64,000 bases of DNA. Origin: CAYQLT01 sp964418425. GTDB lineage: Bacteria > Bacillota > Limnochordia > Limnochordales > Geochordaceae. Numbering within the stretch: the stretch's first letter is position 1; each line of letters begins with the position of its first letter. Location of the stretch: NCBI GenBank assembly GCA_964418425.1, contig CAYQLT010000005.1:42852-106851 (forward strand), given 5' to 3'. The notes below the pieces were generated by a model. The model was not told the DNA's origin. It made no database searches and saw nothing but the letters and a program-made list of their open reading frames with translations. This document shows positions 48,389 through 58,484 of this stretch, piece after piece. A program made the translations under genes and the position numbers.

Positions 48389-49375
48389 CTAACCTTCCCC
48401 CTCAACCCCCGCGTCCGGGGATGCCTCCCGATCCTGCGGGGCCGTTGCCAGTGCTGCTCGGACAAACCCGCCGGAGCGGGCCAGGCGCCGGCGGGCCTCG
48501 GGTGGCTGTACCCCGGCCAGGATCATGACGATGGCCGTCTTGACCTCGCCCCCGCAGGCGGCAAAGGCCTCGCGCGCCTGCGCTTCCCCGCGGCCCGTCG
48601 CCTGGCTGATGGCGCGCACGGCGCGCTCCACCAGCTTGCGGTTGGCGGGCCGCAGGTCCACCATCAGGTTCTGGTAGACCTTGCCCAGGCGCACCATCGC
48701 GGCGGTGCTGAGCATGTTCAGCACCATCTTCTGGGCCGTGCCGGCTTTGAGGCGGGTGGAGCCGGTCAACACCTCGGGGCCGACCACGGGCAGGATGGCC
48801 ACGTCAGCATAGGCCTCAACGGCGGCAGGCCGGTTGCAGGCAATGGCCACCGTGGCGGCGCCGAGCCGGCGAGCCTCCCGCAGCGCTCCCAGGACGAAGG
48901 GCGTCGAACCGCTGGCGGTCAGGCCCACCACCACGTCCACCGGCCGCACCCTCTCGCGCACGGCCTCGGCGCCGCCGGGCTCGTCGTCCTCGGCGGCCTC
49001 GGCAGATTCCAAAAGCGCGGCGGGCCCGCCCGCCAAAAGGACCTGCACCAGGCCCTCGTCCACCCCGAAGGTCGGGCCCCACTCCGCGGCGTCCAGCGCG
49101 CCGATGCGCCCGCTGGTTCCGGCGCCCACATAAAAGACCCGGCCTCCCCCACGCAGGCGCTCGGCCACCAGTTCCACGGCCCGAGCCACCTGCGGGAGCT
49201 GCTCCCGCACCGCCGCTGCCACCCGGGCGTCCTCGTCGTTCATCAGCGTCACGATTTCCAGGGCGCTCAAGGTGTCCAGCTCCATGGAGCGGGGGTTGCG
49301 AGCCTCCGTCACCGGCTCTCGGACAACAGGCTCCATCTCCGGCGGCCGGGGCCTTACCTCAGGGTTGCTCGCCAA
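48389..49375 (-). CDS. murQ: N-acetylmuramic acid 6-phosphate etherase
   Basis: A 328-residue SIS-domain protein: TEARNPRSMELDTLSALEIVTLMNDED at the start, GRVFYVGAGTSGRIGALDAAEWGPTFG, VVGLTASGSTPFVLGAL, LTGSTRLKAGTAQKMVLNMLSTAAMVRLGKVY and NLMVDLRPAN. It cleaves the lactyl ether of MurNAc-6-phosphate to GlcNAc-6-phosphate and lactate. The start is TTG 49375 behind GAGGAGGG, overlapping murR by 17 bases; ATG 49336 is an alternative. Confidence 0.93.
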   Translation of the reverse strand: MASNPEVRPRPPEMEPVVREPVTEARNPRSMELDTLSALEIVTLMNDEDARVAAAVREQLPQVARAVELVAERLRGGGRVFYVGAGTSGRIGALDAAEWGPTFGVDEGLVQVLLAGGPAALLESAEAAEDDEPGGAEAVRERVRPVDVVVGLTASGSTPFVLGALREARRLGAATVAIACNRPAAVEAYADVAILPVVGPEVLTGSTRLKAGTAQKMVLNMLSTAAMVRLGKVYQNLMVDLRPANRKLVERAVRAISQATGRGEAQAREAFAACGGEVKTAIVMILAGVQPPEARRRLARSGGFVRAALATAPQDREASPDAGVEGEG

Positions 49376-50384
49376 TGGATCTTCTTCCCTCCTCTTGCCG
49401 GGCCGGCTCGCTGTTTTTGTGCGGGCTGCCCGCCTGTGCGGTCTGGCGGCGACGGGCGACCGAGCCCTTCGCCCGGCGCAGGCGCTCGCTCGGCGGCGGG
49501 GCGTGCTTGTCCTGCACCGCCTGGCGGCTGCGGATCACGCGCTGGACCGCCTGTTCGCCCTGGCGCATCACGACGGCGATGAACAGGGCGTCCACCACGG
49601 CCAGCTGGGCCAGGCGCGACACGATGGCGCCGCTGCGAAACGGCGCCTCCTCGGCGCCCGTGAACAGCCGGATGTGGGCCACACGGGCCAGAGGGGAGTC
49701 CATGTGGTGGGTGATGCAGATGGTGGTGGCGCCGGAGCTTGCCGCGGTGCTGAGGGCGTGGACGGTATCCAGGGTGCCGCCCGAGTGCGAAATGCCCACC
49801 GCCACGTCGCCGGCCGACAGCAGGGCCGCAAACGCGGACTGCAGGTGGGGATCCACGTAGGCCCAGGCGTTAAGGCCGATGCGGGCGAACTTCTGCTGGG
49901 CGTCCAGCGCCACGATGCCCGAGGCACCCACGCCGTAGAAGTGCAGCCGCCCCGCGCGGCTGAGGGCGTCGGCCGCCATCTCCCACGTGGCGTTGTCCAG
50001 GAGCTGAAAGGTGCGCTCCAGGGCACGGGAGTACGAGCCCAGCAGTTTCTCGCGCACCGCATCCAGGGAGTCGCCGAACTCGATGGGCCCGTACACCGGG
50101 GCGGCGGGTTGCTGTCTGTGGCTTGCCTCCATGGCCAGCGCGATGCGGAAATCCCCGTATCCGCCGTAGCCCAGGCGCTGCGCCAGCTTGACCACCGTGG
50201 ACTCGCTGGTGGCGCAGCGGGCGGCCAGCGCGGTGATGTTGAGGCGGGTGGCCTCCATGGGGCTTTGCAGGACGAAATCCGCCACCCTCCGCTCCGCCGG
50301 GCGCAGGTCCGGGTACATCCCCTGCACCCGGGCCAGGCAGCTGGGAGCACGCGCAGAAGCCGGCAACGGGCCGGGGTCCTCCAT
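49359..50384 (-). CDS. murR: MurR/RpiR-family transcriptional regulator
   Basis: A 341-residue regulator with an N-terminal helix-turn-helix of the RpiR type (LRPAERRVADFVL, LNITALAARCATSESTVVKLAQRLGYGGYGDFRIAL) and a C-terminal SIS sugar-phosphate domain (GRLHFYGVGASGIVALDAQQKFARIG, VAVGISHSGGTLDTVHAL). In the family MurNAc-6-phosphate relieves repression. As first gene before murQ it probably controls this operon and itself. The C-terminal ~50 residues are basic and low-complexity. ATG 50384 has GGGAGGGG ~11 bases upstream. Confidence 0.87.
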   Translation of the reverse strand: MEDPGPLPASARAPSCLARVQGMYPDLRPAERRVADFVLQSPMEATRLNITALAARCATSESTVVKLAQRLGYGGYGDFRIALAMEASHRQQPAAPVYGPIEFGDSLDAVREKLLGSYSRALERTFQLLDNATWEMAADALSRAGRLHFYGVGASGIVALDAQQKFARIGLNAWAYVDPHLQSAFAALLSAGDVAVGISHSGGTLDTVHALSTAASSGATTICITHHMDSPLARVAHIRLFTGAEEAPFRSGAIVSRLAQLAVVDALFIAVVMRQGEQAVQRVIRSRQAVQDKHAPPPSERLRRAKGSVARRRQTAQAGSPHKNSEPARQEEGRRSIGEQP

Positions 50385-50452
50385 CGGCGGCTTTCCCCTC
50401 CCGGGCGGCTGCTTCGGCGGGGGAAGAAAGATTCCTTCCTCGTGGCATGCGC

Positions 50453-51547
50453 TCAAGAAACAAACTTTCCTGACCCGGCCACGTCTGCAAGCGGGCCCAC
50501 GATGCGCCGGGTGAGGTCGGCGCTGAGGTCGATCTCGCCCCTGTCCCCGTCCAGCCGGCGCACCACCGGCCGGGAGGGCGCACCCGGGACGAGCCGCACC
50601 ACCTGCGCCGGCTCCCCCGTGTTGAGGCGAACCACAGAGCCGACGGGATACGGCGCCACCCGGGCCAGGAACGTGCGCACGAGGCGGGGCTCGAAGGCCT
50701 TGCCGGACTGCGCCTCCACGAACCGGATGGCCTCATGGATGTCCCAGGCCGGCCGGTGCGGGCGGGGCGCGGTGAGGGCCTCGAACACGTCCACCAACGC
50801 GACGATGCGGGCGAACAGGTGGATGCGCTCCCGGGCGAGCCCCCTGGGGTACCCGGCCCCGTCCCACCGCTCGTGGTGCTGGTAGGCGATGTGGGCGCAC
50901 CGCAGGTCACAGGGGCCTGTGCGGCGGATCATCTCGTACCCGGTCTGCGTATGACGCTGGATGAGGCCGTATTCGGACTGCGTCAGCTGGCCGGGCTTCA
51001 ACCAGACGGGCTCCGGCAGCGCCACGTGCCCGACGTCGTGCAACGCCGCGCCCATGGCCACCACCCGCAGTTCCGGCATGGAGAGCCCCACGTGCACGCC
51101 GAGGAAGACGGATCCGGCGCAGACGGCGATGCTGTGGTCGAACACATAATCCTCCAGGGCCCGGATCCGCTCCAGATGGGGCAGGACGTCGGGATTGGAG
51201 AGGACATCCTCGACGATGGCGAACACGGCCGCCCGAAGCCGCCCGATATCGGTGACGAGCCCTCTGCGGGCTCGCTCCAGGAACCCCTCCAGCGCGCGCC
51301 GGGCGTCCCGGTACGTGCGCTCCGTCAGGGGAAGGGTCTCCGGCGCCGGCTCATCCCGCCGGGGCTCGCCTGCCCCCTTCTCCATCGGCTGGTGCACGTA
51401 GAGGGTCCGGACCCCCAGCTCCCCCAGGCGCTCAATCTGCCGTTCCGTCAGGCGGTTTCCGGCCCGCAGCAACAGCCGCCCGTCCACCCAGACGTCCGCG
51501 GCCAGCACCAGACCGGGCTCGGCCGCCTGCAAAGAGATGGCCCGCAT
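50453..51547 (-). CDS. HD-GYP domain protein (probable cyclic-di-GMP phosphodiesterase)
   Basis: A 364-residue cytoplasmic protein. An N-terminal ~110-residue region (ISLQAAEPGLVLAADVWVDGRLLLRAGNRLTERQIERL) is common in such proteins. The HD-GYP domain follows: DHSIAVCAGSVFLGVHVGLS, GAALHDVGHVALPEPVW (HD pair), HTQTGYEMIR, YQHHERWDGAGYPRGL (HHExxDGxGYP) and RIVALVDVFEALTAPRP. These are the metal-binding and GYP residues needed for c-di-GMP hydrolysis. No sensor domain is visible. ATG 51547 or GTG 51559 may be the start. It precedes murR by 68 bp. Confidence 0.85.
   Translation of the reverse strand: MRAISLQAAEPGLVLAADVWVDGRLLLRAGNRLTERQIERLGELGVRTLYVHQPMEKGAGEPRRDEPAPETLPLTERTYRDARRALEGFLERARRGLVTDIGRLRAAVFAIVEDVLSNPDVLPHLERIRALEDYVFDHSIAVCAGSVFLGVHVGLSMPELRVVAMGAALHDVGHVALPEPVWLKPGQLTQSEYGLIQRHTQTGYEMIRRTGPCDLRCAHIAYQHHERWDGAGYPRGLARERIHLFARIVALVDVFEALTAPRPHRPAWDIHEAIRFVEAQSGKAFEPRLVRTFLARVAPYPVGSVVRLNTGEPAQVVRLVPGAPSRPVVRRLDGDRGEIDLSADLTRRIVGPLADVAGSGKFVS
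50457..50469. promoter_or_regulatory. GAAA-N5-TTTC inverted repeat upstream of murR
   Basis: GAAACAAACTTTC lies ~75 bp upstream of the murR start, within the last codons of the HD-GYP gene. GAAA/TTTC arms recur in RpiR-family operators, so it may be the MurR site. It is short and A/T-rich and could be chance. Confidence 0.3.
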
Positions 51548-51652
51548 CGCCTGCGTCACCCCGAAACCCTCGCCTGCGACGGTATCACATCCTGCCAACC
51601 CAGGAAAGCCCGGGAATGGGCCCGAATGCCCCTGGCAGGGGGCGTGGTAGCG

Positions 51653-52684
51653 GTGAAAGCGGACGTGACCGTGGACCCGGCCGGCCCGGGTGAACTGGCC
51701 GAACTGGCGCAAGCGGCCGAGCGGGAGGGCTTCCAGCGGCTGCGCATACCCGAGACCCGCCACGAGTCGTTTGTGCTGTCGGCCCTGGCCCTGTCGGCCA
51801 CCCGAACCATCGAGGTGGGAACCGAGGTGGCCATCGCCTTCGCCCGGAGTCCCACGGTGGTGGCCCACGCGGCCTGGGATCTGGCCGCGCTGGGCGGCGG
51901 GCGCTTCCGGCTGGGGCTGGGAAGCCAGGTGCGGGCCCACGTGGAGCGCCGGTACGGGATGACGTGGGAGAAGCCCGTGCGCCGCATGCGGGAGTACCTC
52001 CAGTGCCTGCAGGCGCTATGGGGCTGCTGGCAGGAGGGAAGACCGCTTCGGGTGCAGGGGGAGTTCTACCGGCTCACGCTGATGACCCCCTTTTTCAACC
52101 CGGGGCCCATCGCCACCCCGTCGGTTCCCGTGGGCCTCGGGGGAGTGAGCCCTGCCTGGGCCCGGCTGGCGGGGGAGATGGCGGCGGCCTTTCATGTCCA
52201 CCCGCTGCACACGCCGGCGTACCTGCGGGATGTGATCCTGCCTGCTATCGAGGCCGGCCTTGCCAGGAGCGGGCGAAGCCGCGAGGGGTTCGAGGTGGTG
52301 GGGAGCGTCTTCGTGGCGTGGGGCGACGATGATGGGGCACAGGCCCCAAGCCGCGAGGAAGTTCGCCGTCAGCTGGGCTTCTATGCGTCGACGCCTTCGT
52401 ACCGCCGGGTTCTGGCCCACCACGGTTGGGCTGATGCCGCCGAGAGGCTGAGCCGGCTGGCCCGGGAGCGGCGCTGGGAGGAGCTTGCCGGCGCGGTGCC
52501 CGACGGGCTCTTGCGGGAGGCCGCGGTGGAAGGCACGTCGGAGGAGGTGGCGGCGCGCATCTGCGAACGCTACACCGGGCTGTTGGACCGCGTGGCCCTG
52601 TATGTGCCCTATCGCCCCGGCGAACAGGATGATCGGTGGCGCCGGTGGCTTCGGGCCTTGCGGGAGGCGTCGGGGCGCTGCTGA
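51653..52684 (+). CDS. LLM-class (F420-type) oxidoreductase, TIGR03617-like
   Basis: A 343-residue luciferase-like TIM-barrel protein: VKADVTVDPAG at the start, RLRIPETRHESFVLSALALSATRTIEVGTEVAIAFARSPTVVAHAAWDLAALGGGRFRLGLGSQV, HVERRYGM, LMTPFFNPGPI and FYASTPSYRRVLAHHGW. These match what I recall of the TIGR03617 subfamily of predicted F420-dependent enzymes. The substrate is unknown and FMN use is possible. GTG 51653 is chosen because homology begins there; ATG 51626 is upstream. It stands alone, divergent from the HD-GYP gene. Confidence 0.78.
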   Translation: MKADVTVDPAGPGELAELAQAAEREGFQRLRIPETRHESFVLSALALSATRTIEVGTEVAIAFARSPTVVAHAAWDLAALGGGRFRLGLGSQVRAHVERRYGMTWEKPVRRMREYLQCLQALWGCWQEGRPLRVQGEFYRLTLMTPFFNPGPIATPSVPVGLGGVSPAWARLAGEMAAAFHVHPLHTPAYLRDVILPAIEAGLARSGRSREGFEVVGSVFVAWGDDDGAQAPSREEVRRQLGFYASTPSYRRVLAHHGWADAAERLSRLARERRWEELAGAVPDGLLREAAVEGTSEEVAARICERYTGLLDRVALYVPYRPGEQDDRWRRWLRALREASGRC

Positions 52685-52756
52685 GCCCGCACGTACCCGG
52701 GATGGGACGTGGCCCGCCTGGCCCTGGCAGCGGCCCCCTCCTCGGGGGTGGTCTCG

Positions 52757-52778
52757 GGGCAGCCCCCGGGAGCTGCCC
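52757..52778. terminator. Hairpin between convergent genes
   Basis: GGGCAGC (52757-52763) pairs with GCTGCCC (52772-52778) around an 8-base loop, in the 109-bp gap between the LLM gene and the convergent amidohydrolase gene. No T-run. Weak support. Confidence 0.4.
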
Positions 52779-52793
52779 GCGGCGCTCTGGAAG

Positions 52794-54242
52794 TTATCGG
52801 CCAGATCCGTTCGGCGGGGAGCGGCGCCGGGGAGCAGGGCGGCGATAGTCGGTTCCTGTGCGCACCGAAGCCTCGTCCAGGAGCCGGGCGCTGATCTGGT
52901 TGACCCGGCGGGTGATCTCCTGCTCGTCCACATGCACCAGCCGACCGCCCTCCACCACCACCCGGCCGTTGACGATGACCGTATCCACGACCTGGGTGGT
53001 TCCGGTCATCACCAGCATTCCCACTTCGTCGTGGAGCGCCCCCGCATAGCCGAGCTGGTCCGGGTCGAGCAAAAAGAGGTCAGCGGCCTTGCCGGGCTCG
53101 ATGCTGCCGATGTCGTCCCGGCCCAGCACCGCCGCGCCTCCCCGGGTGGCAAGCCACAGCACGTCCTCCGCGGTGAGGGCCTGCGGCCCGTGCGCGTGCT
53201 TGTGCAACAGGTAGGCGACCCGTACCTCGAACAGGAGGTTGGAGCTGTCGGCGCTGGCCGACCCGTCCACCCCCAGCCCCACCGGCGCCCCTGCGGCCAG
53301 AAGTGCGGGCACCGGCGCCGTCCCGGAGGATAGCTTCATGTTGGAGACCGGGCAGTGGGCGATGCCGGCCCGGGCCCGGCCGATGCGGGCGAGCTCGTCG
53401 GGGCTGAAGTGGATCCCGTGGGCGTACCACACGTCCGGCCCCAGCCACTCCACCGACTCCATGTAGGCCAGGGGGCGCATGCCGTAAGTCTCCAGGCAGT
53501 AGCGCTCCTCGTCCAGCGTCTCGGCCAGGTGGGTGTGCAGGCGAAGCCCCATGGAGCGGGCCAGCTCGGCGGACTCCCGCATCAGATCGGTGGTGACGGA
53601 AAACGGGGAGCACGGGGCCACCCCCACCCGCACCATGCTGAAGCGCCGGGGGTCGTGATGGCGCTCCACCGCCCGCGCCGTATCCCGAAGGATCTCGTCC
53701 TCGTCCTGGCACAGCTCGTCGGGCGGCAATCCCCCTCGGGAACGCCCCCGGGACATGCTGCCCCGGGTGGGGTGAAAGCGAATCCCCAGTTCCTGCGCGG
53801 CCTGAACCTCCTCGTCGAGCAGGTCGCGGCTGGTGCGGGGAAACGCATAGAAGTGGTCGGCCGCCGTGGTGCAGCCGGTCTTGAGAAGCTCCCCCAACCC
53901 GGCCAGAGCCGCCACGTAGAGGTCGCCGGGCCGCAGGTGCCGCCAGACCTCGTAGAGGGTCACCAGCCAGTCGAAAAGCGCCCGGTCCTGGGCCAGCGGG
54001 ACGTTGCGGGTCAGCACCTGGTTGAGGTGGTGGTGGGTGTTGACCAGGCCGGGGAAGACGATCTTCCCGCGGGCGTCGATGACCACGTCGGCGCCGGCGA
54101 CGGGCAGATCGACCCCCACGGCCTTGATCTCGGGCCCCTCGATGTACACGCTGCCCCCCGGGATGCGGGTGCGCCGGTCGTCCATGGTGACGACCATCCG
54201 GGCGTCGCGGATCAGCATCGAGGTCCCCGTCTTAGCGGCCAC
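52794..54242 (-). CDS. Amidohydrolase, 8-oxoguanine deaminase/AtzB-TrzN family
   Basis: A 482-residue TIM-barrel metal hydrolase: LIRDARMVVTMDD at the start, FPGLVNTHHHLNQVLTRNVP (HxH metal site), TTAADHFYAFP, HTHLAETLDEERYC, WYAHGIHFSPDEL, HCPVSNMKLSSG and GLGVDGSASADSSNLL (metal aspartate). HTHHHLNQ.LTR, SNMKLSSG and GVDGSASNDSSN-type residues are typical of 8-oxoguanine deaminases, which convert 8-oxoguanine to uric acid; atrazine-type hydrolases are close relatives. Lying beside a molybdenum hydroxylase and adenine deaminase supports a purine role. Start GTG 54242 overlaps the upstream gene; ATG 54218 is an alternative. Confidence 0.8.
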   Translation of the reverse strand: MAAKTGTSMLIRDARMVVTMDDRRTRIPGGSVYIEGPEIKAVGVDLPVAGADVVIDARGKIVFPGLVNTHHHLNQVLTRNVPLAQDRALFDWLVTLYEVWRHLRPGDLYVAALAGLGELLKTGCTTAADHFYAFPRTSRDLLDEEVQAAQELGIRFHPTRGSMSRGRSRGGLPPDELCQDEDEILRDTARAVERHHDPRRFSMVRVGVAPCSPFSVTTDLMRESAELARSMGLRLHTHLAETLDEERYCLETYGMRPLAYMESVEWLGPDVWYAHGIHFSPDELARIGRARAGIAHCPVSNMKLSSGTAPVPALLAAGAPVGLGVDGSASADSSNLLFEVRVAYLLHKHAHGPQALTAEDVLWLATRGGAAVLGRDDIGSIEPGKAADLFLLDPDQLGYAGALHDEVGMLVMTGTTQVVDTVIVNGRVVVEGGRLVHVDEQEITRRVNQISARLLDEASVRTGTDYRRPAPRRRSPPNGSGR

Positions 54243-57200
54243 CGCCGTGCGCCCCCTCGCCGACGGCGCGCGCAGCCGAAAGCTCCCGGAAAACCCGCTC
54301 CGGCGTCAGCGGGATCTCCCGGATGCGCACCCCCACGGCGTCCCGCACCGCGTTGGCCACCGCCGGCGCAACACCGTCCATGGGGATCTCCGCCACCGCC
54401 TTCGCCCCGTACGGCCCGTGCGGGTCCCGTACGGGCACCAGGTGCGCCACAATGGGCGGAAGCTCGTCGGCCAGAAAGACCCGGTAGTCCCGGAAGCTGG
54501 GGTTGACCATGCGTCCGGAGGAGTCGTAGCGCATCTCCTCGCATAGCGCGTACCCCAGGGCCTGCACCATGCCGCCTTCCACCTGCCCCTGCGCGGTGGC
54601 CGGGTTGATCACCTGCCCGGCGTCCACCGCGGTGACCAGCTTCTTAACCTCCACCAACCCCGTCTCCTCGTCCACCTCCACCTCCGCGAAGGTGGCCGCA
54701 AAGGGGGGCGGGGAGTGGTAGGACATGTGGGAGGCGACGGCCATGATCTGGCGCTGGTCGGCGACGTGCAGGGCATGCAGCGCCACGTCGGCCAGGGAGA
54801 CCCGCCGCCCGTCGGGGGCGACGACGGCCCGGTCCCGCAGCTCCAGGTCGTCGGGGGCCACCCCCAGCATGCGGGAGGCCACGCTGCGGATCTGGCCGGC
54901 CACCTGTTCGGCGGCCCGCACGACGGCGCCCCCGGAGATGTAGGTGGTGGAAGAGGCGTAGGCCCCCGTGTCGAACGGGGTCATGTCCGTGTCCGACGAG
55001 TAGACCAGGATGTCCTCCACCTCGCAGCCCAGCACCTCGGCCGCCATCTGGGCCAGCACCGTGTCCGCCCCCGTGCCGATGTCGGTGGCGCCCACCAGGA
55101 GGTTGAAGGTGCCGTCGTCGTTCATCTTCAGGCTGGCCGCGCCCATGTCCAGGCCGGGGATGGCGGTGCCGTGCATGGCGAAGGCCACGCCCAGCCCCCG
55201 GCGGCGGCGAGGCGCCGAGGGAGCCGAACGGGGCCTGTCCCACCCGACGGCCTTGCGCCCGAACTCGGCGCACTCGGGCAGGCCGCACGACTCGATGCGC
55301 TGCTCGAACCCCTCCCGCCCCTCGCCCAGCGCGACGGCCAGAGGGTTTTCGTCGCCCGCCCGCAGGCAGTTCTTCAGCCGGAACTCCAGGGGATCCATGC
55401 CGATGGCCCGGGCCACTTCGTCCATGTGGCTTTCGAGGGCGAAGAACCCCTGGGGCGCGCCGTACCCCCGAAAGGCGCCGGCGGGCGGCAGATTGGTGTA
55501 GACGGCGGTGGCCTGGTAGCGCACGTTGGGGCAGCGGTACAGCGGCAGGCTCTTGGAGCCGGTGTTGGCCTGCACGGTCAGAGCGTGGCTGCCGTACGCC
55601 CCCGTGTTGGCCAGCACGATCATCTCGTTGGCCACCAGGGTGCCGTCTCGCTTCACCCCGGTGCGCATGCGGATCACCTGGGGGTGGCGGGATCGGGAGG
55701 CCATGAACTCCTCCTCACGGCTGAGCTCCAGGCGAACCGGCCGCCCGGTGCGCAACGTCAGGTGGCCGCAGATGTCCTCGATGAGCACCTCCTGCTTGGC
55801 CCCGAACCCGCCTCCGATGCGGGGCTTGATGACCCGCACCTGTCCCACCCGCAACCCCAGCGCCCGGGCGATGATGCGCCGGGCGTGAAAGGGCACCTGG
55901 GTGGAGGAGCGCACGACCAGCCGCCCGTCCTCGTCCAGGTAGGTGATGCAGATGTGGGTCTCCAGGGGGGCCTGCTGCACCTGGGGCACCCGGTAGGTGG
56001 CCTCCAGCACCACGTCGGCTTCGGCCAGACCCCGCTCCACGTCGCCCACGGACGCCTCGACCCGGGCCGCGATGTTGCGGGCGGGGTCATAGCCCCCGGG
56101 CCCCCAGCAATCCGGCTCGTCGTGGATGACCGGGGCCCCGGGCTTCAAAGCCTCCTCGGGATCGAAGACCGCCGGCAGCACCTCGTACTCCACCTCGATG
56201 AGCCGCAGGGCCTGCTCGGCGATCTCGGGCGTGCGGGCGGCCACGGCGGCCACCCGATCCCCCACGAAGCGCACCTTGTCATCCAGGCTGCGGGTGTCAT
56301 AGGGGGAAGGCTCGGGCCAGGACTGCCCGGCGGTGGTGAAGGAGATGCGGGGCAGGTCCTGGTACGTCAACACCGCGTGAACCCCGGGCAGCTCCCGGGC
56401 CCGGCGGGTGTCGATGCGGCGGATGCGGGCGTGGGCGTGGGGGCTCAGCAAGAGGCGCGCGTGAAGAAGGCCGCGAAGCTCGATGTCGTCCACGAAGGCC
56501 GCCCGGCCCGTCACCAGCTTGCCGGCGTCCACCTTGGGGACCGGCTGCCCCACCACCCGCAACCGAGGGCGCTCCACCACCGCGACAGCGGCCGCGGACT
56601 CTGGTTCGCTGGCCGCGGACGCCACAGCGTGCGCGGGCGGGGCGATATCCTGGGGCTTCGGGCTGCCACCGGGTGGCGCCGGGCTTTGCGCAGGGATGGC
56701 GGTGTCGCCGGCATTCTGCGGAGCCTCCCCGCCGTGTGCCCGGCCGCCGTCCGGTCCCGACCGGCCGGATGGTGCGGGAGGCCCGGCGGAGGGGGGGCCG
56801 GCTTTGCGAAGGTCCGCGGCCGCCCGCAGCACGGCCTCTACCGGCTTCACGTAGCCCGTGCAGCGGCAGATCACGCTGGAAAGCGCCCGGCGCACCGCCG
56901 CCTCGTCCGGATCCGGCTGCTCGTCGAGCAGGGCGCAAGCGGCCATCAGCATGCCGGGGGTGCAGAAGCCGCACTGGACGGCCCCGTTCTCCACGAAGCG
57001 GGCCTGCAGGGGATGCAGCCGGCCCAGCTCCCCCAGGCTCTCCACCGTCCGGACCTCTGCCCCATCTGCCTGGGCGGCCAGCAGGTTGCACGTGGTGACC
57101 GCCGCCCCGTCGAGCAGCACCACGCAGGCACCGCATTCGCCCGTGTCGCAGCCGTGCTTGACGCCAAACAGCCCCTCCCGCCGCAGCACCCGAAGCAGCG

Positions 57201-58409
57201 TCTCCCCCGGCTCGACGCGGAGCTGTCGGGGTTCGCCGTTGATGACCAGCCGGATCTCCCCTGCCGTTCTCCCATCAGCCATCTCCCCCGCCGATCTGCC
57301 GCGCGCCACCGCGGGCGGGACTTCCCGTCGCCCGAGGCCGGCTGTCACCGTGGCGAGCTGAGAGGCCTCGGGGGCGGCCGGTCCGGCGTCGGTCCCGGCA
57401 CGGGCCTCCCCGAGGGCCGCCTGCAGGGCCCGGCGCACCAGCACTTCGGCCAGGTGCCGCCGGTACGCCGAGCTGGCGCGGAAGTCCTCCGGGGGCTCGG
57501 CCGCCTGTCGGGCAGCGCGGGCCGCCTGCAGGATCGCCGCTTCGTCCAGGGGGCGCCCCTCCAGAAGCGACTCGGCCGCCCGGAGCCGGCAAGGAAGGTC
57601 CGACAGCCCGAAGCCGGCCACCCGGGCGCGGCAGCACCGCCCGCCGTCAAGCTCCAGGGCGACCGAGACCGACACGATGGGGACGTCTCTCGGGGTGCGG
57701 GCCACACGGGAAAGCGCGGTGGCCGCCGGGCTTCGGGGCAGCTCCAGATGCTCGATGATGGCCCCCTCCAGCAGGGCGGTGCGGCGGGCCACAAATTCCC
57801 ACAGCTCGTGAGTCTCGGAGACGATCCGGCCGGACAGGTCCCGCCGCACCAGGGCGACCCGCGCGTCCAGCGCCAAAAGGGCCGCCACCAGCTCGCCGGC
57901 CCGGTCCGGACGGGCGACGGCCCCGCCCAGGGTGGCCCGGTTGAGCAGGGTGGGAGGGCCTGTGCGGTCCAGGGCGACGGCCAGCAGCCGCCCGCCGGGC
58001 ATGCGCGAAGGCGGCAGGCGCAGCACGTCGGCCAGGGTCGTCATGGCGCCGAAGCGCCACACGCCGCCGTCTTCCTGCGCCCAGCGAAGCCCCAGGTCGC
58101 GCAGGTCGACCAGCACCTCGGTGCGGTCGTCGACGGGGCCCACCACCGCCGTTCCGCCGGCGAGGATGCGGGCAGGCGGCGAGGCGCGGTGGATGAGCTC
58201 CAGGGCCTGGTCCCATCCCGTCGGCCGGNNNNNNNNNNNNNNNNNNNNNNNNNNNNNNNNNNNNNNNNNNNNNNNNNNNNNNNNNNNNNNNNNNNNNNNN
58301 NNNNNNNNNNNNNNNNNNNNNNNNNNNNAGGCGGCGAGGCGCGGTGGATGAGCTCCAGGGCCTGGTCCCATCCCGTCGGCCGGCGATACTCACGAAGCCG
58401 CAAGAACAT
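54232..58409 (-). CDS. Single-chain molybdenum hydroxylase: FAD, 2Fe-2S and molybdopterin domains fused
   Basis: Once the false gap at 58229-58328 and one copy of its 55-bp flank are removed, this is one frame of 1340 codons from ATG 58409. Residues ~1-290 are a CoxM-type FAD domain (ILAGGTAVV, LNRATLGGAV). Residues ~325-480 are a CoxS-type domain with both 2Fe-2S centres (GCDTGECGACVV; CGFCTPGM...CRCTGY). Residues ~555-1340 are the CoxL/XdhB molybdopterin domain (GGGFGAKQE, AFRGYGAPQGFFALE, AVAEIPMDGVAPAV). Xanthine dehydrogenase relatives hydroxylate purines or other N-heterocycles. Neighbouring deaminases favour a purine. The order FAD, FeS, Mo in one chain is unusual. Confidence 0.85.
58174..58383. 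other. Spurious assembly gap: 100 N flanked by an exact 55-bp duplication
   Basis: Bases 58174-58228 and 58329-58383 are identical (55 bp) and flank exactly 100 N (58229-58328). Removing 155 bp restores an uninterrupted frame whose length (4023 bp) is a multiple of three, with a natural ATG and GGGTGGGG site. The contig ends therefore overlap, and nothing is missing. Confidence 0.92.
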
Positions 58410-58484
58410 TCCCCACCCCGCTCCCTTCGCAAAGCCGTCGGGCCGTGCGGTGCCCCAGGCTTTTGCGGCCCCGGGGTTCTTGCC

